Source: an uncultured Oscillospiraceae bacterium (GTDB lineage Bacteria > Bacillota > Clostridia > Oscillospirales > Oscillospiraceae). From it: DNA of 64,000 nucleotides. The stretch is taken from assembly GCA_934646005.1 (NCBI GenBank), contig CAKUED010000004.1, positions 1 to 64,000 on the forward strand, written 5' to 3'. Positions 52,626-61,280 of this stretch are shown piece by piece. The notes beneath the pieces are model-generated. The model ran no database searches and was not told where the DNA came from. It saw only the letters and a list, made by a program, of their open reading frames with translations. Position 1 is the first letter of the stretch, and each line of letters starts with the position of its first letter. The translations under genes were made by a program, and so were the position numbers.

Positions 52626-53171
52626 ATGGTTGCGATTTTATTGGGCACTGGCTTTGAGCCGGTCGAGGCGCTTGCGCCGTGTGATATTCTGCGCCGCGGC
52701 GGCGTGGACGTGCAGCTCGCCGCGCTGGAGGGGCGCGTGGTCGAGGGCGGTCACGGCATCCGCGTGGAGGCGGACTGTGCGCTTTCCGACCTGAACGTCG
52801 ATGATCTTGAAATGGTCGTGTTGCCGGGCGGGCTCGGCGGCGTACACTCGATCCTTGCGTGCGAGGCGGCTCTGGCGCTGGTACGCCGCGCGTATGACGC
52901 GGGTAAGCTCATCGGTGCGATCTGCGCCGCGCCGCAAATTTTAGCAAAGCTCGGCATCACCGACGGGCGCAGGGCGACGTGCTATCCCGGCGTGGAGGCT
53001 GTGATGGGCAATGCTTTGATGCAGGACGCGGGCGTCGTATGCGACGGCGCGGTCATCACCGGGCGCGCCATGGGCAGCGCCGAGGCGTTCGGTCTGGCGC
53101 TTCTCGCCGCGCTGCGCGGAGAAGAGACGGCACAGCGTGTGGCACAGGAGATCGTAAGCTGCGCCCGGTAA
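52626..53171 (+). CDS. DJ-1/PfpI-family protein
   Basis: 181 residues, one glutamine-amidotransferase-like domain. 'LLGTGFEPVEALAPCDILRRGGVDV' at the N-terminus supplies the conserved Glu, and 'LIGAICAAPQIL' carries the nucleophile-elbow Cys. Members are glyoxalase/deglycase-like chaperones or involved in thiamine salvage; activity cannot be told from sequence. The ATG at 52626 follows GGAGGA; an upstream in-frame start is inside tmk. It is part of the five-gene operon 51.2-55.8 kb. Confidence 0.88.
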   Translation: MVAILLGTGFEPVEALAPCDILRRGGVDVQLAALEGRVVEGGHGIRVEADCALSDLNVDDLEMVVLPGGLGGVHSILACEAALALVRRAYDAGKLIGAICAAPQILAKLGITDGRRATCYPGVEAVMGNALMQDAGVVCDGAVITGRAMGSAEAFGLALLAALRGEETAQRVAQEIVSCAR

Positions 53172-53189
53172 GGCGCAATTGGGGGTATT

Positions 53190-54617
53190 ATGTCCGATTT
53201 TGATGAAAAGCTGCCGCAGGACGGCGCAGGCGGAGACCTTGACGGTCTGTCGCTGGACGATCTGCTGCGCAGCGCAAAGGAAGAGCTGGCGCGCGCCGAC
53301 CGCCTGATCGATGAGCCGCCGCAGGAGAATGCGACCGTGCCGGAGGATGTGCCGGAGGCATTCCAGCCGCAGCCGCGCGAGGACTATGCCGCGCCGGAGC
53401 AGCTGGTCGCGGAGGACGACGAGCGGGAGCACGCGCATCGCGCGCGCCTGTCCGCGCCGCTGAAGGTCCTGCTGTATGTGTGCGTGGTGCTGTTTGTGTC
53501 GGTGGGGCTTGCCGTGGGCGGCTGGCGCTGCGCGCAGGATGTGCTCGCGCTGACAAAGCCCGACCGCAAGGTCACGGTCACGGTGGAGGAAAATATGTCC
53601 ATTGCCGACCTCACGCAGGAGCTGCACGAGAAGGGGCTGGTCGATTACCCGTGGCTGTTCAAGTTCTACTGCTGGTACTCGCACGCCGAGGATAAGATCG
53701 ACCCCGGAACGTACGAGCTCAACAATCTCTATGACTATCACGCGCTGGTGAACGGCATGATCGCCTCGACCGGCGTGCGCGCGTCCGTGACGCTGACCAT
53801 CCCGGAGGGCTACGAATGTGAGGACATTTTCGCCCTGCTGGAGGAAAACGGCGTGTGCACGGCGCAGGCTTTGGAGGAAGCGTCGGCAAGCTACGAGTTT
53901 GACTGCGACTTCCTCGCGGACCTGCCGTATGGCGAAAAGAACCGTCTGGAGGGCTACCTGTTCCCGGACACCTATGAATTTTACCTCGGCGAAGAGCCGG
54001 AGGCGGCGCTCGACCGCTTCCTGCGGAACTTCGACCGCAAGGTCACGCAGGAGCTGCGCGATCAGGTGGACGTGCTCAACGAAGAGCTTGCCGCGCAGAT
54101 GGCGGCGAACGACTTTACCGCCGAGCAGATCGCAAACAGCCGCCTGACGCTGCATGACGTCATCACGGTCGCGTCGCTGGTCGAAAAAGAGACCGCGCGC
54201 TCGTCCGAGTCCGCGAACATCGCGTCCGTCATCTACAACCGCCTTTGCAGCAAGCTCTATCCGTGCCTCCAGATCGACGCGACGATCCAGTACGCGCTGG
54301 CGGAGCGTAAGGAGCAGCTTTCGAACGCCGACAAAGCGATCATCAGCCCGTATAACACCTACACGAACGCGGGGCTGCCGGTCGGACCGATCGCAAATCC
54401 GGGTCTTAACTCCATCCGCGCGGCACTGTATCCGGCGCAGACGGACTACTATTTCTACGCGCTCGGCACAGACGGCGTGCACAAATTCTCCACGACGTAC
54501 TACGAGCATCAGGAATTTTTGATCGCACAGGGCGCGCAGACGGACGAGACGCCGTCGGACGTGCCTGCCGACACCGGCGATCCAGCCACGGAGGGCGGCA
54601 ATGCGGAAGAAACCTGA
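53190..54617 (+). CDS. mltG: Endolytic transglycosylase MltG
   Basis: 475 residues. An acidic cytoplasmic N-terminus (about 1-85), one transmembrane helix (about 90-112), a LysM-like part ('TVEENMSIADLTQELHEKGL'), and the YceG/MltG catalytic domain with 'VITVASLVEKETARSSESAN' (catalytic Glu) and 'LQIDATIQYAL'. It cleaves nascent glycan strands at the membrane and sets their length. It ends with an acidic tail and overlaps the U32 peptidase gene by 17 bases. Sits with other wall genes in this operon. Confidence 0.94.
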   Translation: MSDFDEKLPQDGAGGDLDGLSLDDLLRSAKEELARADRLIDEPPQENATVPEDVPEAFQPQPREDYAAPEQLVAEDDEREHAHRARLSAPLKVLLYVCVVLFVSVGLAVGGWRCAQDVLALTKPDRKVTVTVEENMSIADLTQELHEKGLVDYPWLFKFYCWYSHAEDKIDPGTYELNNLYDYHALVNGMIASTGVRASVTLTIPEGYECEDIFALLEENGVCTAQALEEASASYEFDCDFLADLPYGEKNRLEGYLFPDTYEFYLGEEPEAALDRFLRNFDRKVTQELRDQVDVLNEELAAQMAANDFTAEQIANSRLTLHDVITVASLVEKETARSSESANIASVIYNRLCSKLYPCLQIDATIQYALAERKEQLSNADKAIISPYNTYTNAGLPVGPIANPGLNSIRAALYPAQTDYYFYALGTDGVHKFSTTYYEHQEFLIAQGAQTDETPSDVPADTGDPATEGGNAEET

Positions 54618-55821
54618 GCTGCTCGTCCCGGCGGGGGACATGGAGCGGCTGAAAATGGCGGTCGCCTACGGCGCGGACGCGGTGTATCTGGCGGGGACGA
54701 GCTTTGGAATGCGCTCATTCGCCGGAAACTTTACGCCGGAGGAGCTGCCGGAGGCGGTGCGCTATGCGCATGAGCACGGCGTGCGTGTGCACGTCACGGT
54801 CAATACGATGCCGCGCGGCGACGAGGTCGGAAAGCTCCCGGAGCACCTGCGGCTTCTCGACCGCGCGGGCGTGGACACGCTCATCATTGCCGATCTCGGC
54901 GTCTTTATGATGGCGGGGCGGTACGCGCCCAACTGTGAGCGGCATATCTCCACGCAGCAGTCCATCGCCAACGCCCCGTGCGCGTCCGCCTGGCACGCGC
55001 TGGGCGCGCAGCGCGTGGTGCTCGCGCGCGAGCTGTCGCTGGAGGAAATTCGCGTCATCCGCGAGAATACGCCGCCTGAGCTGGAGCTGGAGGTATTCTG
55101 CCACGGCGCGATGTGCGTGTCGTATTCCGGCAGATGCCTGCTCAGCAACTACATGACCGGGCGCGACTCCAACCGCGGCGCGTGCGCGCAGCCGTGCCGG
55201 TATGAGTACGCGCTGATGGAGGAAAAGCGCCCCGGGGAGTATTTTCCTGTGTTTGAGGATGAAAAGGGCACATACATCATGAACTCACGCGACCTGTGCA
55301 TGATCGACCATCTGGACGATCTGATGGACGCGGGCGTAGACTGCCTGAAGATCGAGGGGCGCGCAAAATCTGCCTATTACGCCGCGATCGTGACGAGCGC
55401 GTACCGCCATGTGCTGGACGCTGTGGCGGCAGGTCTGCCCATCGACCCGGTCTGGCGTGACGAGGTCGAGCACGTCTCGCACCGGCACTACGCCACGGGA
55501 TTTTTCTACGGCGATCCGGGGCAGTACACCGCCTCTTCGCGGTATATCCGCGACTGGCAGATCTGCGCGGTGGTCGAGTCGTGTGACGAAGCGGGGAACG
55601 CCGTTTTGAGCCTGCGCAACAAGTTTGCGCGCGGCGATACGGTGGAGCTGGTCGGACCTGACTGCAAGCCGTTTTCCTGGACGGTCGGCGCGATGGAGGC
55701 CATGGAGGGCATCCCCCTCACCGAGCCCCGCACGCCGCAGATGCGCTTTCGCGCGAGGCTGCCGCAATACGTCCCGCCGATGTCGTTCGTCCGCCACGCG
55801 GTGGAATTGTCAGCAGAATAA
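54601..55821 (+). CDS. Peptidase U32 family protein
   Basis: 406 residues. 'KPELLVPAGDMERLKMAVAYGADAVYLAG' and 'CHGAMCVSYSGRCLLSNYMTGRDSNRGACAQPCRYEY' are diagnostic of U32 proteins, including the conserved Cys set that likely holds a cluster. Relatives are the RlhA-type hydroxylases acting on 23S rRNA or tRNA (TrhP); this copy may therefore be an RNA-modifying enzyme rather than a peptidase. GGAGGG precedes the ATG inside the end of mltG. The mltG-U32 order is common in Clostridia. Confidence 0.9.
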   Translation: MRKKPELLVPAGDMERLKMAVAYGADAVYLAGTSFGMRSFAGNFTPEELPEAVRYAHEHGVRVHVTVNTMPRGDEVGKLPEHLRLLDRAGVDTLIIADLGVFMMAGRYAPNCERHISTQQSIANAPCASAWHALGAQRVVLARELSLEEIRVIRENTPPELELEVFCHGAMCVSYSGRCLLSNYMTGRDSNRGACAQPCRYEYALMEEKRPGEYFPVFEDEKGTYIMNSRDLCMIDHLDDLMDAGVDCLKIEGRAKSAYYAAIVTSAYRHVLDAVAAGLPIDPVWRDEVEHVSHRHYATGFFYGDPGQYTASSRYIRDWQICAVVESCDEAGNAVLSLRNKFARGDTVELVGPDCKPFSWTVGAMEAMEGIPLTEPRTPQMRFRARLPQYVPPMSFVRHAVELSAE

Positions 55822-55826
55822 AAACG

Positions 55827-55862
55827 ATCGCGGGCTTTCACAACGGAAAGCCCGCGATTTTG
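55827..55862 (+). terminator. Terminator ending the glycosyltransferase-to-U32 operon
   Basis: ATCGCGGGCTTT pairs perfectly with AAAGCCCGCGAT across an 8-base loop, followed by TTTGTG, 5 bases after the U32 stop. Confidence 0.85.
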
Positions 55863-55889
55863 TGTGAACCAGCGCGCCCAATTGATAAC

Positions 55890-56313
55890 GAAAACGTCCG
55901 CAGGGGTCGATGCCCACATCGACCCGGCAATGCGCAACAGCAAAATTGCACGAACCATCGGCGAATACGAAAAACGCTTTGTAGGGGCGGACGCCTCTGT
56001 CCGCGCGTGGGGCAATTGCAAATTTGTCGTAACGTATCGTAAAAACGGGCGTGCCTTGCGCGGGTCGATGCGACGCCCGCAGGCTAGTTTCGAGGCGCAA
56101 CCGCGCGCAGCGCGGCTCTTAGCGCCGAAGATGGGCATCGACCACTACAAACACGGTACGGATTCGCATTGGTGCGTCTGTGTTCGCAGGGGCATACCGC
56201 CGGGCGGACAGAGGCGTCCGCCCCTACGGGTGCAGTTGTGTTTGCATTGATACTGTCAAATTTGCAATATTCTACCGAACGGGCGCGGCAAGCGTCGCCG
56301 CTACGTTACGACG
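55890..56313. repeat. Second, degenerate copy of the dispersed non-coding element
   Basis: It contains the same building blocks as 21805-22082: a CGCAGGGGTCGATGCC block; an inverted pair GTAGGGGCGGACGCCTCTGT (from 55981) and its complement ending CCCCTAC at 56226; CTACGGGTGC; GTCAAATTTGC; and a diverged right end CTACGTTACGACGAAG (56301). An extra internal GTCGTAACGTA at 56026 suggests nested or rearranged copies. No ORF is credible. The gene-free stretch 55863-56357 holds this element and the following terminator only. Confidence 0.7.
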
Positions 56314-56318
56314 AAGCA

Positions 56319-56348
56319 AAAAGCCTTCCCCAAATGGGGAAGGCTTTT
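56319..56348. terminator. Terminator of the NlpC/P60 gene
   Basis: AAAAGCCTTCCCC and GGGGAAGGCTTTT form a perfect 13-bp stem with loop AAAT and T tracts on both strands, just after the stop of the minus-strand gene. Confidence 0.92.
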
Positions 56349-56357
56349 CTTGTTTTC

Positions 56358-57662
56358 TCACCCAATAATGCGGCGGGCGCCGATGTATTTGTTGACGTAG
56401 TAGGTCTGATCCAGCGAGTCCACACGCACGCCCGAGGACGGGGTGGAGGCGTGGACAAAGTTGCCGCCGCCGATGTACATACCGACGTGGTCGGCGTAGC
56501 CGCCGTAGCCGAAGAACACGAGGTCGCCGACCTGCAGCTCGCTGCGCGAGACTGCCGTGCCCTGCTTCATCTGCCCGTCTGCCGTGCGGTTCATCGAGTA
56601 GCCGTACTGACCGAGGCAGTAGTACATCAGACCCGAGCAGTCAAAGCCCGTGGATGGCGACGCGCCCGCGTACACATACGAATAGCCGACGAACTGCATC
56701 GCAAAGTTCGCGATCTCCACGACCGCGCCGCTGCCGCTGACGTCGATCGTCTGCGACGCGCCGGAGCTGTCGCGCAGGTAGCCGCCGTGGACATAGGCGA
56801 CGTGCCCTTCATAATTGATGCGATACCAGCCGTTGGAGCACTTGCCGGTGATATTCACCGCTTCGCCGCGCGTGAGCGTGCCGACGGCGGTGCTGCTGGA
56901 CGTCCAGGAATCGCGCACATTCAGCTTGTCGGTATCGACGTAAAGCGTGTCGGTGTAGTCCTTGACGCTCACGTCGTCCTCATCGTAGCCGTCCGCCTGC
57001 ACCGTGGCGCTAAGGACGAGCCCGTAGTAATACTCATTCACGCCCTTATACGCGCGCAGGAACATCGCCATCGCCTCCTGACGGGAGGTGTAGCCGTTGG
57101 GGTTGAGGACGCTGCCGCCGCTGACCGCCGTGCCGTAGACGTAGCCGCACTTATAGCAGATCTGCGCCGCGTCGGTCGCCCAGGACGCGACCTGCGAATA
57201 GTCCAGGAACTTGGACATATCCGTACCGTCGGGGCTGGGGCGGAACGCCGCCGCGTTGCAGAAATTCAGGATGATCTGGAAAAATTCCTGCCGTGTCAGC
57301 TTCTGGTCGGGACGGAACGTGCCGTCGGGATAGCCGGAGACGATACCGGCTTCATACGCCTGCAAAATGACGGTTTCGCTGGTGTCGGAAAAATAATCCG
57401 TGCGGGACGGCTCGATGGAGTCCTTTGTGATCTTCTCGAACGCATGGACCGCCAGACGGCACATCTCGCCGCGCGTGATGTCGCCTTTGAGATTGTAGCC
57501 CGCAAAGGAATCCGGGATGAGCCCGAGCGTGTTCATTTCCGTAAAGTCGCCGGCGAACCAACTGCTGTAGTCCGCGACGCTCACGCCGAGGCAGGTGCCA
57601 GCCAGCGTCAGCAGCAGCGCGAAGCACAGCGTCAGCGCGCAGAGCCTTCTTGTCGCTTTCAA
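56358..57662 (-). CDS. SLH-SH3-NlpC/P60 cell-wall hydrolase
   Basis: 434 residues. Signal peptide (about 1-26), three SLH repeats (30-215, e.g. 'AYEAGIVSGYPDGTFRPDQKLTRQEF'), a bacterial SH3 domain (about 240-305, 'LNVRDSWTSSSTAVGTL'), and an NlpC/P60 peptidase at the C-terminus with Cys in 'STGFDCSGLMYYC', His in 'GYADHVGMYIGGG' and a further His in 'NFVHAST'. It should bind wall polymer and cut peptidoglycan stem peptides. The start is a TTG, 9 bases after AAGGAGG; that ribosome site lies in the last codons of the upstream exoA gene, so the two are coupled. Confidence 0.92.
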   Translation of the reverse strand: MKATRRLCALTLCFALLLTLAGTCLGVSVADYSSWFAGDFTEMNTLGLIPDSFAGYNLKGDITRGEMCRLAVHAFEKITKDSIEPSRTDYFSDTSETVILQAYEAGIVSGYPDGTFRPDQKLTRQEFFQIILNFCNAAAFRPSPDGTDMSKFLDYSQVASWATDAAQICYKCGYVYGTAVSGGSVLNPNGYTSRQEAMAMFLRAYKGVNEYYYGLVLSATVQADGYDEDDVSVKDYTDTLYVDTDKLNVRDSWTSSSTAVGTLTRGEAVNITGKCSNGWYRINYEGHVAYVHGGYLRDSSGASQTIDVSGSGAVVEIANFAMQFVGYSYVYAGASPSTGFDCSGLMYYCLGQYGYSMNRTADGQMKQGTAVSRSELQVGDLVFFGYGGYADHVGMYIGGGNFVHASTPSSGVRVDSLDQTYYVNKYIGARRIIG

Positions 57663-57663
57663 T

Positions 57664-58425
57664 TCAAAATTCCTCCTTCAGTTCGAGCCCCACCGGGCAA
57701 TGGTCAGAGCCAAGGATCTCATGGTAGATCGGCGCGGACAGGACGGCGCCCCGCAGCAGGTCGGAGACGAGAAAATAGTCGATCCGCCAGCCGGCGTTTT
57801 TCTCCCGCGCGTGGAAGCGGTAGCTCCACCAGGAGTACGCGCCGGTCAGCTCCGGGTTGCGCCAGCGGAACACGTCGGTAAAGCCGGCGGCGAGGAGCTG
57901 CGTGAATTTTTCACGCTCTTCGTCGGAAAAGCCGGGGTTTCCGCGGTTCGGACCGGGATTTTTCAGGTCGATCGGTTCGTGCGCCACGTTGAGGTCGCCG
58001 CAGGCGATCACGGGCTTTTTCGCGTCGAGCATCCGCAGGTGCTCGCGGAACGCGTCGTCCCACGCCATGCGGTGGTCCAGACGCTTCAGGTCTTCCTGCG
58101 CGTTCGGGGTGTAGCAGGTGACGAGGTAATAGCGGTCAAATTCCAGCGTGATGAGCCGCCCTTCGCCGTCCAGCCGCTCGTCGCCGATGCCGTACTGGCT
58201 GGTCAGCGGTTCGTGCCGCGTAAAAACGGCAGTGCCGGAGTAGCCCTTCTTTTCCGCCGAGTGCCAATACTGCCGGTAGCCCGGCAGGTCCAGCGCCAGC
58301 TGATCCGGCTGCATTTTTGTCTCCTGCAAGCAGAAGCAGTCGGCGTTTACGGTCTCGAAAAAATCGAGGAAGCCCTTGCCCAGACAGGCGCGCAGCCCGT
58401 TGACGTTCCAGGAAATAAACCGCAT
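57664..58425 (-). CDS. exoA: Exodeoxyribonuclease III / AP endonuclease
   Basis: 253 residues, standard length. 'MRFISWNVNGLRAC', 'CFCLQETKMQPDQL', 'GYSGTAVFTRHEPL', 'VIACGDLNVAHEPIDLKNP', 'RIDYFLVSDLL' and 'GSDHCPVGLEL' contain the metal-binding and catalytic Asn, Glu, Asp and His residues of the ExoIII/APE1 family. It cleaves DNA at abasic sites in base-excision repair. The ATG at 58425 follows AAGGGG at 8 bases; a GTG 3 codons upstream is less likely. A clean promoter lies upstream. Confidence 0.95.
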   Translation of the reverse strand: MRFISWNVNGLRACLGKGFLDFFETVNADCFCLQETKMQPDQLALDLPGYRQYWHSAEKKGYSGTAVFTRHEPLTSQYGIGDERLDGEGRLITLEFDRYYLVTCYTPNAQEDLKRLDHRMAWDDAFREHLRMLDAKKPVIACGDLNVAHEPIDLKNPGPNRGNPGFSDEEREKFTQLLAAGFTDVFRWRNPELTGAYSWWSYRFHAREKNAGWRIDYFLVSDLLRGAVLSAPIYHEILGSDHCPVGLELKEEF

Positions 58426-58468
58426 CGCACACACCCCTTGTCAGACAAAAATCTCCGAAATCTTTTTT

Positions 58469-58497
58469 ATTATATCAGATTATGACAACCACGGCAA
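58469..58497 (-). promoter_or_regulatory. exoA promoter
   Basis: TTGCCG (58497..58492), 17-base spacer, TATAAT (58474..58469), about 40 bases before the exoA start. Confidence 0.75.
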
Positions 58498-58528
58498 GAG
58501 AAAATTTGTTCACACTTCGTTCTCAATG

Positions 58529-58557
58529 TTGTAAAACCGGGGGAATTATGCTATAAC
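58529..58557 (+). promoter_or_regulatory. murT promoter placing the start site at the ATG
   Basis: TTGTAA, 17-base spacer, TATAAC. The ATG of murT begins 7 bases after the -10, so the transcript should begin at or next to the start codon. Confidence 0.6.
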
Positions 58558-58563
58558 ATCTGC

Positions 58564-59934
58564 ATGAAACTCAGAACCATTCTCGCAGTGGCGGCGTGTA
58601 AACTCAGCCGCCGCATGATCCGGCTGCTCGGGCGCGGCGGCACGGACCTGCCGGGACGCATCGCGCTCAAGATCGATCCGAACCTGCTGGGAACGCTGGC
58701 AAAGGGCGTGACGACGCTGATCGTCACGGGCACCAACGGCAAAACGACGACCTCTCGCATGATCGAGCAGTCGTGGCGCGCCGCCGGAATCTCCTTCTTT
58801 GCCAACAAGACCGGCGCAAACCTGCTCAGCGGCGTGACAGCGGAATTTGCTGTGAACAGCACGCTCACCGGGCACTGCCGCTATACGCACGCGCTCATCG
58901 AGTCCGACGAGGCGGCGTTCAAGGCGATCAGCCGTTATGTGGACGCCAAGGGCGTCGTGGTGACGAACGTGTTCCGCGACCAGCTCGACCGCTACGGCGA
59001 GGTCACGCACACGCTGGAAAACATCCTCATCGGCATCCGCAACAGTAAGAACGCCGTCCTCGCGCTCAACGCCGACGACTCGCTGTGTACGTCCATTGCC
59101 GATAAGACTGAGAACCGCGTCATCTTCTACGGCGTCAACACGCCCATCTACGCCGCGCGCGTGGACGAGCTGTCGGACGCGCCGTACTGCATCCGCTGCA
59201 AGCATGAATACGTCTACGACTATGTGACCTACGGGCATCTGGGCGGCTACCGCTGCCCGGCGTGCGGCTATGCGCGCCCGCAGCCGCAGGTCGCGGTGAC
59301 GGAGGTCGTGCGGTCTGACAGCGAGTGCTCGCAGGTCGTGTTTTCCGTGGACGCGCAGAGCATCCCCGCGACGATCTGCCTGCCGGGCGGATACAATATC
59401 TACAACGCCTGCGCCTGCATGGCGGCAGGCAAGCTCATGGGGCTGGGCGCGCAGGCTGCGGCAAGGTCACTCGGCGAGTTCGCCTGCGGCTTTGGGCGGA
59501 TGGAAAAGTTCGTCCTGAACGAGACGCCCGTGCGCATGAGCCTCATCAAAAACCCCGCGGGCTGCAATCAGGTGCTCAACTTCCTAACGCAGCAGAAAGA
59601 ACCGTTTGTGTTCGCCATCTGCCTCAACGACCGCGCGCAGGACGGGCGGGATGTGAGCTGGATCTGGGACGTCGATTTTGAGCGGCTGACGGCGATGGAG
59701 GACGTGCTGAAGGAAATTTACGTCTCCGGCTGCCGCGCGGAGGATATGGCGCTGCGGCTCAAATACGCGGGCTTCCCGACGGAGCGCCTGCACATTCAGA
59801 AGAATTACCCCGCGCTCATCGAGCAGATGACCGCCTCGAAGCTGCCCGTGGTCGTCATGCCGACCTACACCGCCATGCTCGAGGTGCGCGGGACGATCAG
59901 CAAACGGTACGGCTACCGCGAGTTCTGGCAGTGA
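58564..59934 (+). CDS. murT: MurT subunit of lipid II isoglutaminyl synthase
   Basis: 456 residues. A Mur-ligase fold with 'LIVTGTNGKTTTSRMIEQSW' (ATP loop), 'THALIESDEAAFKAIS', 'NVFRDQLDRYGEV' and 'VLALNADDSLC', plus a central Cys4 zinc ribbon 'CIRCKHE'...'YRCPACGYARPQ' and the C-terminal DUF1727 region ('NPAGCNQVLNFL', 'MPTYTAMLEVR'). With GatD it amidates the glutamate of lipid II. The ATG at 58564 has no ribosome site and lies directly after a promoter -10 box. gatD starts 9 bases after its stop. Confidence 0.95.
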   Translation: MKLRTILAVAACKLSRRMIRLLGRGGTDLPGRIALKIDPNLLGTLAKGVTTLIVTGTNGKTTTSRMIEQSWRAAGISFFANKTGANLLSGVTAEFAVNSTLTGHCRYTHALIESDEAAFKAISRYVDAKGVVVTNVFRDQLDRYGEVTHTLENILIGIRNSKNAVLALNADDSLCTSIADKTENRVIFYGVNTPIYAARVDELSDAPYCIRCKHEYVYDYVTYGHLGGYRCPACGYARPQPQVAVTEVVRSDSECSQVVFSVDAQSIPATICLPGGYNIYNACACMAAGKLMGLGAQAAARSLGEFACGFGRMEKFVLNETPVRMSLIKNPAGCNQVLNFLTQQKEPFVFAICLNDRAQDGRDVSWIWDVDFERLTAMEDVLKEIYVSGCRAEDMALRLKYAGFPTERLHIQKNYPALIEQMTASKLPVVVMPTYTAMLEVRGTISKRYGYREFWQ

Positions 59935-59943
59935 GGTGTGCGG

Positions 59944-60672
59944 ATGGAACTGAAAATTTGTCATCTTTATCCCGACGTCCTGAACCTGTACGGCGACCGG
60001 GGCAATATTCTGTGCATGGAGCAGCGTCTGCGCTGGCGGGGGCTCGGCGTGGAAACAACGGGCGTGCCGATCGGCGCAAAGCTGCGCGCGGCGGATTTTG
60101 ACCTGTTTTTCATTGGCGGCGGGCAGGATTTTGAGCAGGAGGTCCTGCTTGGCGACCTCGCGGGCGAAAAGACCGCCGAGATCAAAGCCGCCATCGAGGA
60201 CGAAAAACCGTTCCTCGCCATCTGCGGCGGCTATCAGATGCTGGGGCAGTATTATAAGACCTGGGACGGGCAGCAGTGCGATTTTACCGGCGCGCTGGAC
60301 CTGTATACCGTCGGCTCAAAGCAGCGCATGATCGGCAACTACCTGTTCACCTGCAACGAGCTGAACGAAAAGATCGTCGGCTTTGAAAATCACTCCGGCA
60401 AAACGTACCTTGGCGGCAGCGTCCGCCCGATGGGGCGCGTGCTGGCGGGCTTCGGCAACAACGGCGAGGATAAAACGGAGGGCGCGCGATATAAAAACGT
60501 GTTTGCAACGTATTCCCATGGCAGCCTCCTGCCCAAAAACCCGAAGCTCTGCGACCACATCCTGCTCACCGCGCTGAAGCGCAAATACGGCGAAGATGTG
60601 ACGCTAGAGCCGCTGGATGATACGCTGGAAAACGCGGCACATGAGGTCATGTGCCGGAGATTGGAAAAATAA
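59944..60672 (+). CDS. gatD: GatD glutaminase subunit of lipid II isoglutaminyl synthase
   Basis: 242 residues. A class I glutamine-amidotransferase-like (CobB/CobQ-type) domain supplying ammonia to MurT. The nucleophile Cys is in 'PFLAICGGYQMLGQYY' and the His in 'ATYSHGSLLPKNP'; 'HLYPDVLNLYGDRGNILCM' is the typical GatD N-terminus. The ATG at 59944 follows GAGGTG; a GTG two codons upstream is possible. Coupled to murT, ending at a bidirectional terminator. Confidence 0.95.
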   Translation: MELKICHLYPDVLNLYGDRGNILCMEQRLRWRGLGVETTGVPIGAKLRAADFDLFFIGGGQDFEQEVLLGDLAGEKTAEIKAAIEDEKPFLAICGGYQMLGQYYKTWDGQQCDFTGALDLYTVGSKQRMIGNYLFTCNELNEKIVGFENHSGKTYLGGSVRPMGRVLAGFGNNGEDKTEGARYKNVFATYSHGSLLPKNPKLCDHILLTALKRKYGEDVTLEPLDDTLENAAHEVMCRRLEK

Positions 60673-60704
60673 AAGCAGGAGAGGCTTGTGCCTCTCCTGC
60701 TTTT
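60671..60704. terminator. Bidirectional terminator between gatD and the UDG gene
   Basis: A 15-bp perfect stem AAAAGCAGGAGAGGC/GCCTCTCCTGCTTTT with loop TTGT and T tracts on both strands. Confidence 0.93.
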
Positions 60705-60708
60705 GCAA

Positions 60709-61278
60709 TTATTCATATGTTTCCGGGCAGACCTCTTTGATCCTTGCCCGCAGCGACAGCAGGTCGCGGAAGGTCTCAGGGCGTTTGGTCTCGTCGCGCA
60801 GGAGGGCGGAGGGATGATAGAGCGCTGTGAACCAGACACCGTTTTTCTGCGTCCACTGCCCGTGCTCGCGCGTGATACGAAGATCCTCGCGGATGAGCTT
60901 CATCGCGGCGATGCGCCCGAGGCAGACGATGATCTGCGGGCGAAGCAGACGCACCTGCTCGCGCAGGTAGCCGATGCACGCCTCCTGCTCGACCTCCAGC
61001 GGGTCGCGGTTATGCGGCGGGCGGCATTTGACAATGTTGGCGATGTAGCAGTTTTTCGCGCGGTCGAGGTCAATGATCGACAGCATATCATCCAGCAGCC
61101 GACCCGCCGGACCGACGAACGGCTCGCCGCGCAGGTCCTCCTGCTCGCCCGGACCTTCGCCCACGAACATCACGCGCGCTGCCTCGCTGCCGACGCCGAA
61201 TACGACGTTCGTGCGCGTCTGGCAGAGGGGGCAGGCGGTGCAGCCGAGGCAGCTTTTGCGGAGCTGTTCAAAGTCCAT
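60709..61278 (-). CDS. Type-4 uracil-DNA glycosylase (Fe-S)
   Basis: 189 residues. 'CLGCTACPLCQTRTNVVFGVG' at the N-terminus and later Cys in 'IVKCRPPHNRDPLEVEQEAC' are the four ligands of the [4Fe-4S] cluster of family 4 enzymes. 'FVGEGPGEQEDLRGEPFVGPAG' is the catalytic motif A and 'ALYHPSALLR' motif B. It removes uracil from DNA. The start is the ATG 7 bases after GGGAGG; another ATG two codons upstream overlaps the dacF stop. Read together with dacF. Confidence 0.94.
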   Translation of the reverse strand: MDFEQLRKSCLGCTACPLCQTRTNVVFGVGSEAARVMFVGEGPGEQEDLRGEPFVGPAGRLLDDMLSIIDLDRAKNCYIANIVKCRPPHNRDPLEVEQEACIGYLREQVRLLRPQIIVCLGRIAAMKLIREDLRITREHGQWTQKNGVWFTALYHPSALLRDETKRPETFRDLLSLRARIKEVCPETYE

Positions 61279-61280
61279 CG

